A stretch of 64,000 nucleotides of DNA from positions 248,001-312,000 of the forward strand of contig MU394098.1 in the NCBI GenBank assembly GCA_022578605.1, in the 5' to 3' direction. Position 1 is the first letter of the stretch, and every line of letters begins with the position of its first letter. This document shows, one piece after another, positions 43,173-56,665 of this stretch. Both the position numbers and the translations under genes were made by a program. The DNA is from Camillea tinctor (Eukaryota; Ascomycota; Sordariomycetes; Xylariales; Xylariaceae). The notes beneath the pieces were generated by a model that was not told the DNA's origin, made no database searches, and worked only from the letters and a program-made list of their open reading frames with translations.

Positions 43173-46100
43173 TCAGAGTCCCATACCAGTCAATACGTGC
43201 TGATGCAAAACATGGTTCGGCTGTTCTCCTGCCATGGTGGGTTCTGATGATATTTGAGGATACCTTGGTAATGAAAAGTCTGATGGGAGATATAATGGTT
43301 GAGAAGGTAGAGGATCTCAAAAGATGATGTGCATCTCAAGGAATAGCTGTGTGTTGTTGTAGAGGTGTTGAAACGTGCAGGAATAAATATTTTGTTTACA
43401 TCTCCACTTGTACTCGGGCATACTTGCCGAGTCATGGCGCTTCCTTCCAAAAATGTGCCATCGCCGACCTCAAATGAGCAAGTGTGCTAACTGATTGTCA
43501 AATGTATTCCTCACATGAAGATACTGTAGGTTCGTAATTGTTAATCATACAGGTCATTTTCAAAGAACCCTCTCTGTTATGGCACAAGCTCAGGGGTAAT
43601 TTGTGCTCATAGAACTTAAGGCGTCCTTTATAATCTTGTGCAGCCTTTCCAATGAATTGTCGGTATAATATTTATAAGGCAGTATCTTAAAATTGTTTCG
43701 ATCTTTACAACAATAGACTTGACAAACAGAATCCTCATGTCTCTTGTTCTTCTTGTTTTATAAGGTAATAAGAGGTTGAGTTCCGCACACTGTGCTGCTA
43801 TTGTGATAGCTCAACTCTCAAACTAGGGATATTCGTTCACCTGTACTATAGTGTGAGTTAGGTTATCATTACATGCGAGAGGATATAGCTGCATTGAATT
43901 GATAAAGCCTATTTGGAGGTTGAGCGTATTTATCAATAATTGTATATGTCAATGTCCGGGCAGTGCAACGAGTAGATTTAGATGGCCATTTATTCTTTAG
44001 CAACAGCCTCGTGAGATGATTTCTTACAAAGATGACACACATAGTCCGATTCAATAAACGAACGGATGGTTATCCGTAGTTAGTCCTCGTTCATAAGGGT
44101 GGCTGCGCTGCAGTTCGTCTATACCTTTCACCGTGTTTTATGGGTAGATATACCCGTGCCCAACAATTCTCATCTATCAAGTCTCTAAAATACATCATCC
44201 GAAACCTCATAGAAATACTCAATCATGAATCAGTATTCACGCCAACTTGAGGACCTCCCAACTAATCTTTACTGAATTCACTACTCAGAGAGTCGGACGA
44301 TCTATAACTCTGGAGGGCTCAGGCCTAGAGACATAAAAACGGCCTGTTCAAAGAGGCCGTCAAGAGGCATCTTACTTGGGATAACAAGGACCGTTCCTAT
44401 TCGTTTCTCCCTTTTCCGAGACCATGCTCATAACTAAGGATGATTAGAACCATGGTGATTACCAAAAGCACTAGACTCTCTATGTCATTGATGCATCCTT
44501 AGCTAAGGGAATTCACGTGTTCAAAGTCAATGAGTTGTAGATTCGTTGGGGAAGTGATACCAAAAGGTGCCAAAAGGCAAGTGCCAGCATAGTATGTTTG
44601 CTTGCATAAACTACCAGCTCATGGTTGACTTGACCTCTTATTTCGACATGTGTCACGGTGTGCAATGAGTAGAGAGATCTATACTCAAAGTAAATTAGTT
44701 AGGAATCGGCTAATTAGAGACAGACCAAGTCAGAAAGATATATCTTAGGGAAATCCAACTCTTTATCTTTTATCTTGTTTGATATATCACTCTCAAGCAA
44801 TTCACCCTCTAACTTAGCACCCTTGGGCTACATTTTGACTATATCGTCACATTCAAACGGGACTAGGGAACTGGGTGTGGACAACCCCATTGTACCATGA
44901 GACAAAAGATTCTCAGAATGACTTAATGGTCATTGTGCCCCAATTCTGTATTATATAGTTACCCACCAATCCTGGGGCGTAGCACCATGTCTCCTCTCCT
45001 AGAGTCATGTCCTCATGACTGGTCCGATATGAGTGACCCCCTCTTATACCCCTTTATCATAGTTGCGCCATAAGGGTGACAAGGCTTTATATCAGGGCTG
45101 GTATAATATAGGGAATCTCCAAGGGCGTACCTTGCCATTTGCTAGAGCTGCCTGGTAGTCGGAGATAACTACGTGTGGCAGTGTAGGTCGTTGCAATAGG
45201 TACTACATTGCAGAAAACTCAGTCGGCAACTGTAGTATTCGAACCATACGTGTCTGGGCATTGGGGTATTCGGTCATTGTGAGATTGGTTGAGTGGGAGC
45301 TAAGGGACTTTCATCACCTAGTCAGCCTATCCAGAAATAGAATGGGAACTGGAGATGTATTGGTAGAAGTGTATGCTAGCTAACTATGTGGGAGGTGTGG
45401 GTCTAAATACCCCTTCAGCCACATGGGCTGAGCCCATATTACCTAGATGTGGCTAACCTAGGTATGTAGTCGGCTTATCCCTCGTCCTTCCACTAGAGCG
45501 CGGGTATAAGTGGGTTCTTCCGTCCCTAGTCTCCACTCCGTACATATAGAGTACTAACAGCAGACATGCTATCCCTTCGTACAAGATAGCAATGAGTAGG
45601 TAAACCTTTCTCGGGTCTCCAAGACCTGAACGACGCCAGGCAAGGGCCCATTTGTGACCAATACGGCTGCGGATAGGCTCTGTCCCGGCACGCGCAGATG
45701 CTCATGCCTCCTATCACCCCTCGCTTTTACTTTCCTCGTAAACATTGGTTTGCAGTGTGCCCAAATGTGATTAATACTGTAAGATCATCTCCTCTCTGAC
45801 GATTATCTCTCTGTCCTGAGGCTGGAAACCAAATACAGTAGCCTCCATGAGCTAATGTAGACTTACTTTACTTAGGTGTGCCTAGCTACCTAATCACGAG
45901 AGACTACCTAAGCAAGATCTTAGGTAATCACGACGTTCAGGTGTTGGCTTAGGAAACTATAACTACAATTGCATGCGGTACAGATATCTCTTGTCAGATA
46001 CCTGCGGTTCAAGTCTCTTAGGCATCAAAATCGCCAATCCCTAGTCCTATAATGCGTCCCTAATGGCAGAACCTGTGTAAATGTATGGCCCGATAGAGGG

Positions 46101-46420
46101 GTTCATATATTGCATAACATACGAATCTACTCCTCATTAGAGACAGACGCTCTTAAGGTGATAGTGTGAAATAAGTATGCATGCATTGGAATATGTTTAG
46201 GTAAGTGGCGACGACGCTGTAGACTATAGTTAATCGGCCAATTAAACACTATTAACGTAATAATTAGGGTGGAGGGGTAAATCTTACATACATGAAAAGC
46301 GGTGATAGTGGTAATCCCGTTTTTCAGTATGTGGTCCGCATTTATCTCCTTCGTTTAAGTCCTTCAATGTATTCATTTTTATTACACCCCGTTTGCATTA
46401 TGTACATGGCAGATTTGAAT
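43173..46420. other. Gene-poor gap of 3.2 kb
   Basis: No gene was recognised on either strand. CCTAGGT and GTAGGT-type motifs recur (45420-45460, 45870-45930). A GGTTCAAGTCT stretch near 46006 resembles a tRNA B box, but no matching acceptor and D arms could be folded around it. Confidence 0.5.
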
Positions 46421-47360
46421 ATGGCATCCTCAAGTCAGCCACTAGACAAAATGGTCTGGCTCATCACGGGCTGCTCGTCAGGATTTGGTCTTGCGTTTGC
46501 GCGAGAAGTTCAAGCGCGCGGACACAAAGTTATCGCAACATCGCGTAACCCGAGCCGTACCCCTGACCTAGTGAGTGAAGTCACGGGCCGAGGGGGTCAA
46601 TGGATGAAGCTGGATGTTGATGAACCATGCTGCGGGAATGTTATCAGTGACCTAGAGTCCCAAGGAACCCATATCGATATTTTGATCAACTGCGCCGGCT
46701 TTTCTATCGCCGGGCCTCTGGAAATCTTTCAAGAAGACGAAGTACGGAGACTTATGGAGACCAATTTCTTCGGCCCTTATCGTCTTATAAGAGCAGTGGT
46801 CCCGCATATGCGAAAGAGACGGTCAGGGGTAATCGTCAACATTAGTACAGGGTCTGGATTCGAAGCTAGAGAGTCCCTGGGGATGTATGGCGCGTCAAAA
46901 GCAGCCTTGGACAGTGCGTTCTCCCTACTCCCTATTTTAAGAACTAGGCTTCTAACAGCTCTCAGACCTAACAAAAACTCTGCATAAAGAATTGAAGGAA
47001 TTCAATATTCGAGTCTTTCTAGTTTCTCTCGGGACGTTCAACACCCCCATGGTCACCGCGGTACGAAAAGTGTCAAAGCCCCTCGCACCGGATTACCAGG
47101 GTACTCTAACGCAGAGGAACATGGATATCCTAGACTCGGGAGACTTTGTAATTCCTGGAGATCATGTGAAAGCTGTCAAAGCTATTTGCGATATGGTCAT
47201 GGGCGAAGGGATCGGAAAGGGTCTTGAATCTGAGATGATGTTACCACTTGGAGTGGATATGGCGGTACGCGCAAACGAAGTCAGAGACAGGATCGATCAT
47301 ATGATGGAAGTATTCGGCGATATCTGCAAAAATGTGAATGTTGAGACAGGCTCCGAGTAA
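46421..47360 (+). CDS. Short-chain dehydrogenase/reductase (classical SDR)
   Basis: Predicted 295-residue NAD(P)-dependent oxidoreductase in two exons (46421-46913 and 46966-47360). The cofactor loop TGCSSGFG lies near residue 16, followed by NCAG, an INISTGSG-like strand with the catalytic Ser, and the catalytic YGASK. The 52-nt intron (46914-46965) joins ALD to NLTKTLHKELKEFNIRV. A shorter acceptor would hit a stop. The C-terminal segment LVSLGTFNTPMV and the overall layout place it with the fungal group of retinol-dehydrogenase-like SDRs whose substrates are unknown. MASSSQ is the preferred start because the Met residues further upstream would add a segment not seen in the family. No neighbour hints at a pathway. 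Confidence 0.88.
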
Positions 47361-50319
47361 ATTTCATTGCTGAGAAAGATACTTCTACTTCTATGTATAT
47401 CCAAGCCTTATGGAGAACATGGTGGCTTAAAAGAATTTATATCAGTGCTAGAATCCCATTTAAGACTAAATGGGCATCTAGTGGTGCGGATACCAGCTAC
47501 ATGGACGCAATACAGTTTTGTTCTTCGTGTTTCTATCGTGTTGGATCGTATAGGAATAGTTCTGTTGTCGAAAGAAATATTATCCACTAGGGGATGCACT
47601 CATGCAGAATCCATATATTTGTAATTACATATCTAGTTGCTAGACTGTAGACTTGTAAAGCTAAAAAGCAAATGCTAATAGCTTTTGGCTATTAGCTCAT
47701 ATATAGTCCGTGACAAGACTAGTATGAATAACTGAATATTTATAGGTATAGATAGTTGCAAGAATACTGAGGGTCAGGGGTTTCTCTTTCATTGTCATAA
47801 ATATAAAAATAGCAGGTTGCCTTCTCCCATGCTCCCCAATCCATCGTACAATACCTTACGCACTCGACATAGGTCTATCTCCAGAACAGGACTTTAGATA
47901 TAATGTACTTAAGCTGTTAGGATTTGAATTTTGAAGGGTCATGGCATCGGTATTTCTTTTGCTTTGATTTAAAATGCCTATTTACCCACTAAAATCGATA
48001 AAGCTTCTTTTATGTGTAGGCGATACCTGTGATAGTATGGTATAGTCTAGACATTTGAAAGTTAAAGAAGCCTGGGTTCAATTTGGAAGCATCTCTCGCA
48101 TCGGGTCGGTCCTTACGCACCAACCTAGTCCATACTATGTAGCAGATAAAACTAATGCCACGCGGAAGTTCCCGTATTCCACAGTCTCTCCACATGGTGT
48201 AGCGTACTAAACTATTACTGATTACTGTGCATATAAGACAAGCCGGCATTTGAGGGGAAATGATTTAGTTAATAAGAGACCAAGCACACAAATCTGTAAA
48301 CGATGTCTCTTATATACCTCTTGGTAGAGACGAAATGCTGTTTAGTCCATAGGTTACTTATCGAGGTATCTGTGTTATTTGAAAATAATATGTAGATACC
48401 TACGTAGTACGTAGGTAGATACGTGCGTAATGTTGTTATTCGAAGCCTTTACATACGTCACATATTTCACGATTAGTGTGGGAGATCTCCCGGTCCTCGC
48501 CGCCACGATACTTCTAATCCCAGCCCCTGCAACATCAACCCATTCAGATGGGGGCAAACGTGATTTTAAAATCAAAAATCGGTAATATTCCGAATCAGGT
48601 TTAGGGTGGAAAGTCATAACGGCCGTAAAACTCCGGCGTCAAGATTTATATCTAATGAGTATATATATATTTCTTTGTAAATGCCCCCCATACTATGTAA
48701 CCTACCAGGATCAGCATGCAGTATACAGAAGTCAGGGACATACAGGATCTCCTTTCTTCACGTGATAAAATATATAAACTTCATACCTAGGTAGGTATGT
48801 CTTTTCAATGATCATAGATGTGGTATTAAGTTGATTTTCAGTCTAGTCGTACTAATACAGTCTACCTACATAGCCGAGAACGCATGAGGGGAATCAGTAT
48901 ACAGAAGAATCCCTAGACGACAGCAGTTCTCCATCACCTACATTCCTAAATAACAACATAAAATCTATATAAACAGGCAATGGAAGCGGGAGGGGGGGGA
49001 CAATGATTGCATGGATTGATAACCCAACTCCAATAGCCCTAGAAACAAGTCCATACACATTATATCAGCGATGAATGGTGAAATTAATGATATATCACAT
49101 GATAAACACAAGGATTTCTCCAACTCCACGACAGCACATGGGCGCTTGCGTAAACATAGAAGGAAGATTTGCAGATGAAGAGTTCAAATTTATGTTGCGA
49201 CTACTACGTCTTCTATACCTTACTTTATTATCATACTACGGCTACCCAAGTTTCGACTAGGGCATATCCGCTTGGGATCAAGTATCTAATTACCATAAAA
49301 CCAAACTTTACATAATAGTTTGCTGTTCTGTTTATCATAAGAGTCGTAACTACCAATCGAAGCATAACCAGGTAGGGAAGAAACAAGGATCATAGCCAAC
49401 ACGATTGTTCGTCGGCGATACCTCGTACAAATTACACGCAACGGCTAGAGCGCAAGGAAACAAGTGATAGATACCATTATCCAATTACTATGATGATATT
49501 GGACTTTATCACCCAGACTTACTAATGCTATTGCAATACCTAGGTAAGTGTGAGAATTATTGAGCTGGGTTGGAGACGACAACTTGAGCTAAAGTCCTCT
49601 CATGCCTCGCCTGGGATAATGACCTACCAGCATATACATTCCCAAAGAAAAGGTTAAAATAAATAAATAAAAGTCTCCTGGTAAGTTGACTCATGATATC
49701 CCAAAGCCATAATTCACGACACACAGTTGCCAAGACCCAGTGATTTGGAACATCTTACATTAGCAACGAATACGGGAGGTAGTGTAGAGATATATTAAAC
49801 GATTGAGCTTGACACACGTACCGCGAATAGAATCCAAGAAATTTGTCTGGGCTGCAGTAGAACGTATCGCTATCAGGGAGGTTCGAGCGAAACCCCAAAT
49901 TTCTTATCGAATCGATCTGTACACCGAACTGCCTCGGGCTGCATGGTTGTCATGAACGGCCTCCATTGCGTGATCCTTAGCCCCCCCACGGATATGGAAG
50001 TTCGATACGCTTCTTGTGCCATGGCCGCCCCTGCTACCACAACTTGGAGAGTTCGATTCCTTGCTTGGTATGAATTGTGCAATTTTACTTGGCTATATCG
50101 TTTTCCTTCATTTTTCTTTCTAATCTCATTCGTTGCCATGTGGTCGTGCGACATGCAATCGTTTTGTCGGCAAGTCGCCCCAGCGGCAATATCTATATTA
50201 TGAACCACGTCGCGGCTCTACCCTATTTTCAAAGTAATACCACATTCGTGTGTTTTTCTTAATTGTTTTTCAATCTCTATAGAATTGAAGCTGCGAACCA
50301 GCCTAAAGCGACTGATGCC
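47361..50319. other. Gene-poor gap of 3 kb
   Basis: No gene was recognised. It contains CATACCTAGGTAGGTATG (near 48782) and a 20-bp sequence near 48689 that recurs near 61006. The last few hundred bases are the promoter side of the permease, where a 5'-UTR intron ending at CTATAG (50281) is possible. Confidence 0.5.
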
Positions 50320-52638
50320 ATGGGGTTCTCCAATATTTGGAGTCGCCCAGCGACTCAAGTAGTTCAGGTCGATCACCCCGACAATTCTAGTGCCGAAGTC
50401 ATTCACGAAGGAGGTCTTTCTTTTACCGTTGCAAAGGGAGGGAATGGTTCTGGGCCCTCCTATCAAGAGGCAGTAGGGGCCCCTGTGGAATCTAGATCTC
50501 CATTGGGATACCATGTCGGCTGGGTTACTGTTATCTTTCTCAACGTCAACCAGATGATAGGCACTGGTATATTTTCATCGCGTCAGTCTAAACCTTTCAT
50601 TGATGCAGTATTCTGGACGCTAACATACTGGCTTCAGCGGGCACAATCTTGAACAGAACCGGCTCTATTGGCCTGGCGCTCATATACTGGGCAATCGGTG
50701 TCCTCTTTGCGATTGCAGGCTTTTGTGTCTATCTCGAATTGGCGAGTTACTTTCCAAACCGATCTGGCTCTGAAGTCGTCTATCTCGAGCAGGCCTTTCC
50801 AAGGCCAAAGCATTTCTTCCCTATCACGTTCGCAGTTTACTCTGTAGTGCTCTCATTCAGCAGTAGCAACGCCGTCGGTTCGTATTGTTCTTCATCCAGC
50901 CCGTGCACACACTACCCTAATGACTTGGGCTTATTTCATATTAGTGATGTCGAATTACTTGTGGTCCCTCGGCAACGCAAACCCAACCGACTGGCAAATA
51001 AAGGGTGTTGCGATTGCATCTTATACCTTAGCCGTCATATGCAAGTTTCCCTAGTCTCTGAAAAACTCGCACACTCTAATATCATCTTTAGGTGTTGTCG
51101 CTCATAATAAGTACTCACTTTGGGCAGTGAATTTCATTGGAGTCCTTAAAATTCTCACGCTAGTCTTGTACGTGCAAACGTAGTCATATAACAAGCATAC
51201 CACTTATACATACTCATTTGTTTGCGCATAGCATAAGTATTACGGGTTTCGTCGTCCTTGGTGGGAATGTTTCTCGAATACCGAATCCTGGCGCAAACTT
51301 TCGCAATGCCTTCGAAGGCACAACAACGAACGGAAACGATCTCTCAGTAGCCATAGTCAACATTATCTTCGCGTATAGTGGCTACCAAAATGCGTTTTCA
51401 TGTGTAAACGAAATCAAGAACCCCATCCCGACCCTGAAAAGGAACGGAGCAGTTTCCGTTGTTGTTGTCGGTATCTTATATATGCTTTGCAATATAGCAT
51501 ATTTCGCTGCAGGTTAGTACCTCCTCAAAACAACCATATCTAGAGATATGATCAAATTGACTCAATCGTTCCGATATTTATAGTACCTAAGGAAGAATTC
51601 GCCATGACAAAGGAAACATCCGCCTCTGTATTTTTCGCAGCTGTATTTGGCAGAGGAGGAGCTCAAAAGGCCTTGGATGTTCTTGTCTTACTGAGTGCAT
51701 TTGGAAACCTTCTTGCTGTCCTTATCGGTCAATCGCGATTAATTCGAGAAATCGGACGGTTAGTTTCCTTTTATGAGAATCCATCCTGCATCTGGTTTAC
51801 TTATTTAATATCCTTTTCAATAGTCAAGGTGTTTTACCATACACCGAGTTCTGGGTGTCAACAAAACCGTTCGGAACTCCACTAGGACCGTATGCTTTAA
51901 AATGGTTCATGACCTTCATTATGATTGTGGCCCCCCCAGCCGGGGATGCATTCCAGTTTGGTAGGCTTTGAATTGTCACACATGTTTCAAGTCTCTTAAT
52001 ATTTACTATGTAACTAACTATGAGGTGATACAGTCGTTAGCTTGAAGACTTATCCAGACGGATTATTCACTGTCGCCTTAGCGATTGGCGTCTGGATCAT
52101 CCGGCATCACCACAAAAAGATTAACCGAGGAAGACCGGAGTTCAAGACATGGGATGTCATGCTAATATTCTATCTTCTCATTCAAATTTATACCATTGTG
52201 ACACCCTGGATACCCCCGAAGGGTGGCCCTTACGCCGGAGAAGTTAGTTTTTGGTACGCTACTTATTGTGTCGTGGGCATTGCGGTGTAAGTCATGTTTC
52301 ACCTCCCCTTTTGCCTTTCTGCACCCAGAGGTGTCTTACGGTGTTGTAAATCTAATATTTGGACCCTCAGGATCGTTATATGCGGCTTGTACTATATTTC
52401 ATGGATGTATATTTTACCTTCTTGGGGACATTATAAGCTACGGCCTGAAATCCTAGACATTGGCGATGAAGGCGCGAACAGCCATCGACTGGTCAAAGTA
52501 CCACTGGAGGACCTTGTGGAATGGGACAGGGAGCATGATGAAGCCGGACGTATACGGCGTAGACATAACGCCGAGTCTCCTGGTTCTTTGAAACTAGGTG
52601 CAAGTAACACCACCGACGAACCCACCAAGGAGGTGTAG
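50320..52638 (+). CDS. Methionine-type amino-acid permease (APC superfamily, MUP1-like)
   Basis: Predicted 595-residue plasma-membrane amino-acid transporter with about twelve helices. Nine exons: 50320-50581, 50638-50877, 50945-51040, 51092-51167, 51232-51512, 51584-51758, 51824-51960, 52034-52286 and 52371-52638. The joins restore family blocks: TGIFSSPGTILNRTGSIG (the APC substrate loop), SSSNAVVMSNYLWSLG, VICVVAHNKYSLWAVNFIG, FAYSGYQNAFSCVNEIKNP, RQGVLPYTEFWVSTKPFG and APPAGDAFQF. Intron 3 (51041-51091) must use a GC donor (GCAAGT) to keep the frame. Without correct splicing the locus looks broken, but every frame closes, so I call it intact. The LAT/YAT-like type resembles high-affinity methionine permeases; the true substrate is inferred. 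Confidence 0.9.
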
Positions 52639-54686
52639 CCCAGCTATAGCGTCAGTCGGATAGAAAGCCGGCGGCAGATGTGCTGCTATCTTGATTCAGG
52701 TCGGCACATGAAGTTGGTGTTAGTTAGAAGCAATTATTTTATGGGGTATGCCGGTATTCGACTTCAAGGATGACAAAAGATAGTTACTTGTACACAAACA
52801 TAGAGAATCAGCTCAACTATCTTTGATGCAGAAGTCATCCATGTTCTGTTCTAGTGTTTTGCTTTTCAACTTGGCATTGTGTTGAATACCATTCAAATTC
52901 TTACCCATAGATTACAGGTTCAATACCCGATCCCACGGCCTTAAACTCTGTCTGCTGGAGCAATAAATATAATTGACAGCATGCAGTAGCCATCAGCTTG
53001 GCAATTTTAATTTTTCAGTGGCCATATAATGACTTGGCCAGGCAGAGTCATATTTTCACAAGGATAGCCGCAGAAGCCCAAGGCTCTGATCATGACCGAC
53101 AGCAAGAACCGTAAAAGATGTCGCATTATCGAAGGAACAAGGGATCATGCAAGCCTCATGCAAATCACACTTGTTCGAAATTCCGAGAGCCCCCGCATAT
53201 GTATTTACTACATACCTAGGTAGCGTTGATCATCACTATGCTGCAGACGAGGCTATTCACGATTGGTCTCGTGTTCAGCTCTGGTAATTAGCATATGACA
53301 TTATGTCATCTGAAAATGAAAGTATTCAGGACCGGGTGACTTCTGCAAAGCCAGGTGGTAACTGCTGAGAGGCCGACGGCTTATTTTGTTTTGTTGTGCT
53401 GCTCTCTAGTTAAGTAAAACAATATGCCGGTCAATAGGTCCGGAATCGAGCATGCCTTAACTGAAAGTGGAAAGTCTGCCTGCCGTGTGGTCAGCCAGCC
53501 ATTTTCGAAGCCTCTACTACCCTAATTTATGCTGGCCCTTGCTTCTTATAAAGCGGTAGCAGCCGCCTTTTCCTTGGCGTAGATCATACCCTGAAGCAGA
53601 CAGAAAGTCTTTCTTTTTGGTCCTCACCATCAGCTGGCCCTGATAAAAGGGTCTCTTAGTATACACTGCCTACCCGAATAAGCCAATCATTGAGACCATC
53701 ATGCGGGGGATAGAACATAAATCTGAGATCGGCAGGTATCTAGTTGTAGTGCCGGCATGCCCTAGTAACCTAGTACAGTCAACCAATGGTATCTGCCTTG
53801 ACCGCTGTATACTGCCATGGTCCGTATTAAATCTACACCCTTAGACTAGGTATTACGATCGTTGAGTAGATATGGGAAAACGGTGCGTCAAAGTAGCACA
53901 TCTAGGATTCCGGGGACGGCGAAATAGGGAATTCACACTGAGTACGTCTCGAAACTACCTACCGAGATCCAGCAATGAACACAGGTAGCACTTATACTCC
54001 GTATGTAGATCATAGGTATATCCATCCATGCGTCAGCCACATAGTGGAGAACCCAAGATCCTGCCAGCTAGGTCGAGGACAGAAAATATCCGACTGCTGG
54101 AGCTATAGTGCTTCTTCGAGTGCTAAATATTGGTTTTGTTACGTGACTCAAGCAGAAGATATACAGTAGATACGAGGATGGGCAGAGCGTCATAGGTTAG
54201 TTGGTTGTCTGACAGCCGATGCAAGTAACCCACCTAAGAAATGCACTCCATCCTCAGCTCTTTTGACTACACCGCAACTATCACCGTTCTCTGCAGGGTC
54301 CCGTCTAAGAATTTCCACTGCTAGTCTTTGATTGGCTTCCCATACTTCTGCACTGTGATTTACAGGACCCCAACCAAAATATCTACCTTTATTTGTGATA
54401 ATTTTCTTCAAACATCGGAGGCAGCGTATCCAAGCCACCTTTCGAGAGTACGAATGAAGAAAAAGAAGTAAAAATTAAATTGCTCCCGTGGGTCACACCG
54501 GCTTTGGGGTGACTAGTATATAAAGCCGGCCATGTTACCTTCCTTCAGGGAGAGCTGTCTCAACTTCACTAGACATTACCCCCCCCCCCCCCCTCCTTCT
54601 CCCCTCGATCAGCATAAAGGGAGCCGCCCTTGCCCTCGTTGAGTCTAAGGGAGAACTTCCTTGAGGCACATTAGCGACTGAGCATC
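52639..54686. other. Intergenic region with a poly-C tract
   Basis: Two kilobases without a recognised gene. A C15 run lies at 54579-54593, inside what should be the leader of the next gene. A minus-strand frame at 54190-54438 has some protein-like composition but no recognisable family. Confidence 0.5.
54517..54524 (+). promoter_or_regulatory. TATA box of the adenosine-deaminase-like gene
   Basis: TATATAAA, 163 bp upstream of the ATG at 54687. A leader with pyrimidine and poly-C tracts follows. Assigned by sequence and position. Confidence 0.6.
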
Positions 54687-56665
54687 ATGGCGGTCTTATC
54701 ACTATTCCGGGCGTTGCATCTACTTGTAGTAGTTTTTGCTATTATCGCTGTTGCGGCTCCCACTCCCATTCTCGTTCGAATCAATGACGATCCAAGCCCT
54801 AATGACCCGGCAGTCCAGGAGCATCTGCGCAAACAGGCTGAACTAATCGAGACCGAAAGGCACCGGGGTCAAGGTAAGGCTACCTTGGCAAAGCGGTGAT
54901 GAGTTTTACCTTATAGCCGTCTCAGTGCTAACTTGTCTATAGACTGGGAGTTCCGTGCTACTCTTTCACCCATTGCTCAACAAGCTGAAGAGATTGTGGC
55001 TGCTATTCGCCAGTACGAGATCAACCACTTTTGGCGTAAAGCAGGAGGTTATGGCCTTGAAGAGAATGAGCGATTTGCTGGCATGATGTTTGCTAAAGCT
55101 AAGCCGTTGATCCCTTCGACGAAGCTATGGGATATTGTTTCCCGTATGCCGAAAGGCTCCCTTCTACACGCCCATCCCAGTGCGCTTCTGGGCTTTGAAA
55201 GAGTCTTCAATATAATTCTGGAGACTGAAGGTATGGTGATCACATCTTCTCAAGATGTATCGACCGAGGTTTCAGCACAGAATGCATCGATCTCTTTCGC
55301 TCACGTCAACAATATCACCGCGGTTGCACAACAGGTCAATGCCTCGATCCATTCGCCTGAGTATATCCCTGGAACTCTTGTACCAGTTACCCTAGCGGCG
55401 GATGCCTTCCCCGGAGGACGGGAAGGGTTTATCAACTTTCTCATGTCCAAGGTCACAGTCTCCCCGGAAGAGGCCGTCCGACACGATCTCGGCGTTGATG
55501 CAATCTGGAGAGATTTTCAAAAATGTTTCGATCCTGCTGGATCGGCTTTAACATACGAACCTGTCATGCGCAAATTCTACCAATACCTGTTTGAGGGTTT
55601 CGTAGATGACGGCATTAGTTGGGCCGAGTTTCGGTCTGGTGGATCAGCTAAACTTGTACCGGAGGGTCAAGAAACGGCGAATCCTGATCTTGAATTCTGG
55701 ATCCGTGTCATGCTTGATGAACTGCAGAAGTTTCAGAAAACAGAGAAGGGCAGCAAGTTCTGGGGTATAAAACTGATCTGGTCGGATGCCCGATCTCTGG
55801 ATCGGCCAACGATTATTGACCGTAGGTTGTTGAAACTCGAGATTGAGACATATGCTGATATTGATGTAGATATGAAGAAAGCTATTGAACGGAAGCAGCA
55901 TTTTCCTGATATCTTTGGTGGCTACGATCTTGTCGCGCAGGAAGACCTTGGGCGGCCGCTATCAGATCTCGCTCCGGAGCTCATTTGGTTCCAAAATGAG
56001 ACAGCGGCGCTGAATTTGACAATGCCTTTCTTCTTCCACGCTGGAGAGACCCTTGGCGATGGCAACTCTACTGATGATAATCTGTTTGATGCTGTGTTGC
56101 TCGGTACTCGTCGCATAGGGCATGGTTTCTCTTTATACAAGCATCCCCTATTGATGGATATGATCAACGAAAAGAAAATTATGATAGAAGTTTGCCCAAT
56201 TTCGAACGAAGTATTGAGATTGAACACGGACATTATGCACCATCCAATGCCCGCAATGGTATCCCACGGTGTTGCAGTAGCAATCAGCAACGATGATCCA
56301 GCTATTCTGGGGCAAGACGGACCTGGGTTGTCCTATGACTTCTATGAGACAATCCAAGGCTTTGATGATGTTGGCCTTGGCGGTTTGGTAAGTAGCTTTG
56401 GATGATCAACAATTGCTCGCGCTGTGATACCTAAGTTACCGTTCGCTGATTTCTCTTATAGGGTGCTTTCGCACACAACTCTATTCGATGGTCTAACTTT
56501 GAGGACCAGAACCAGGATGATTGGGTCCGCGATATTAATCTTGGTGCAACCGGTACGGGCATTAAGGCCAAGAGGCTACAGGAATGGCAAACCCAGTGGG
56601 AGGCATACTGTCAGTGGATTGTGGATGAGTATTCTGACTGGAACGCTACAATTGGTATCCAGTGA
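54687..56665 (+). CDS. Secreted adenosine-deaminase-related protein (ADGF/CECR1 type)
   Basis: Predicted 611-residue secreted protein of the ADGF branch of the adenosine deaminase fold. Three exons (54687-54873, 54943-56387, 56462-56665); intron 1 joins RHRGQ to DWEFRATLSP. A signal peptide covers about residues 1-24, and the extra N-terminal region typical of ADGF follows. Catalytic elements are HAH (55167-55175, zinc), FFFHAGETLGDG (substrate His and catalytic Glu), RRIGHGFSL (zinc-region His) and SNDDPA (catalytic Asp pair). The residue after the HAH motif is odd: the usual Leu/Phe-Asp is Pro-Ser here, and that Asp normally contacts the ribose. Several N-glycosylation-type sites fit secretion. 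It probably deaminates extracellular adenosine or a related nucleoside; the altered loop makes the substrate less certain. Confidence 0.9.

Noticed and set aside
45990..46030. tRNA-like B box (GGTTCAAGTCT) near 46006
   Set aside because: No A box at the right distance and no cloverleaf could be paired. Similar stray B-box-like strings at 45236 and 59240 failed the same test.
50878..51107. Permease gene as a pseudogene
   Set aside because: The frame breaks disappear when the introns 50878-50944 and 51041-51091 (GC donor) are removed; the spliced frame is continuous over 595 codons.
54190..54438. Minus-strand 82-codon frame with protein-like composition
   Set aside because: No start context, no recognised family and no neighbouring exon that extends it.
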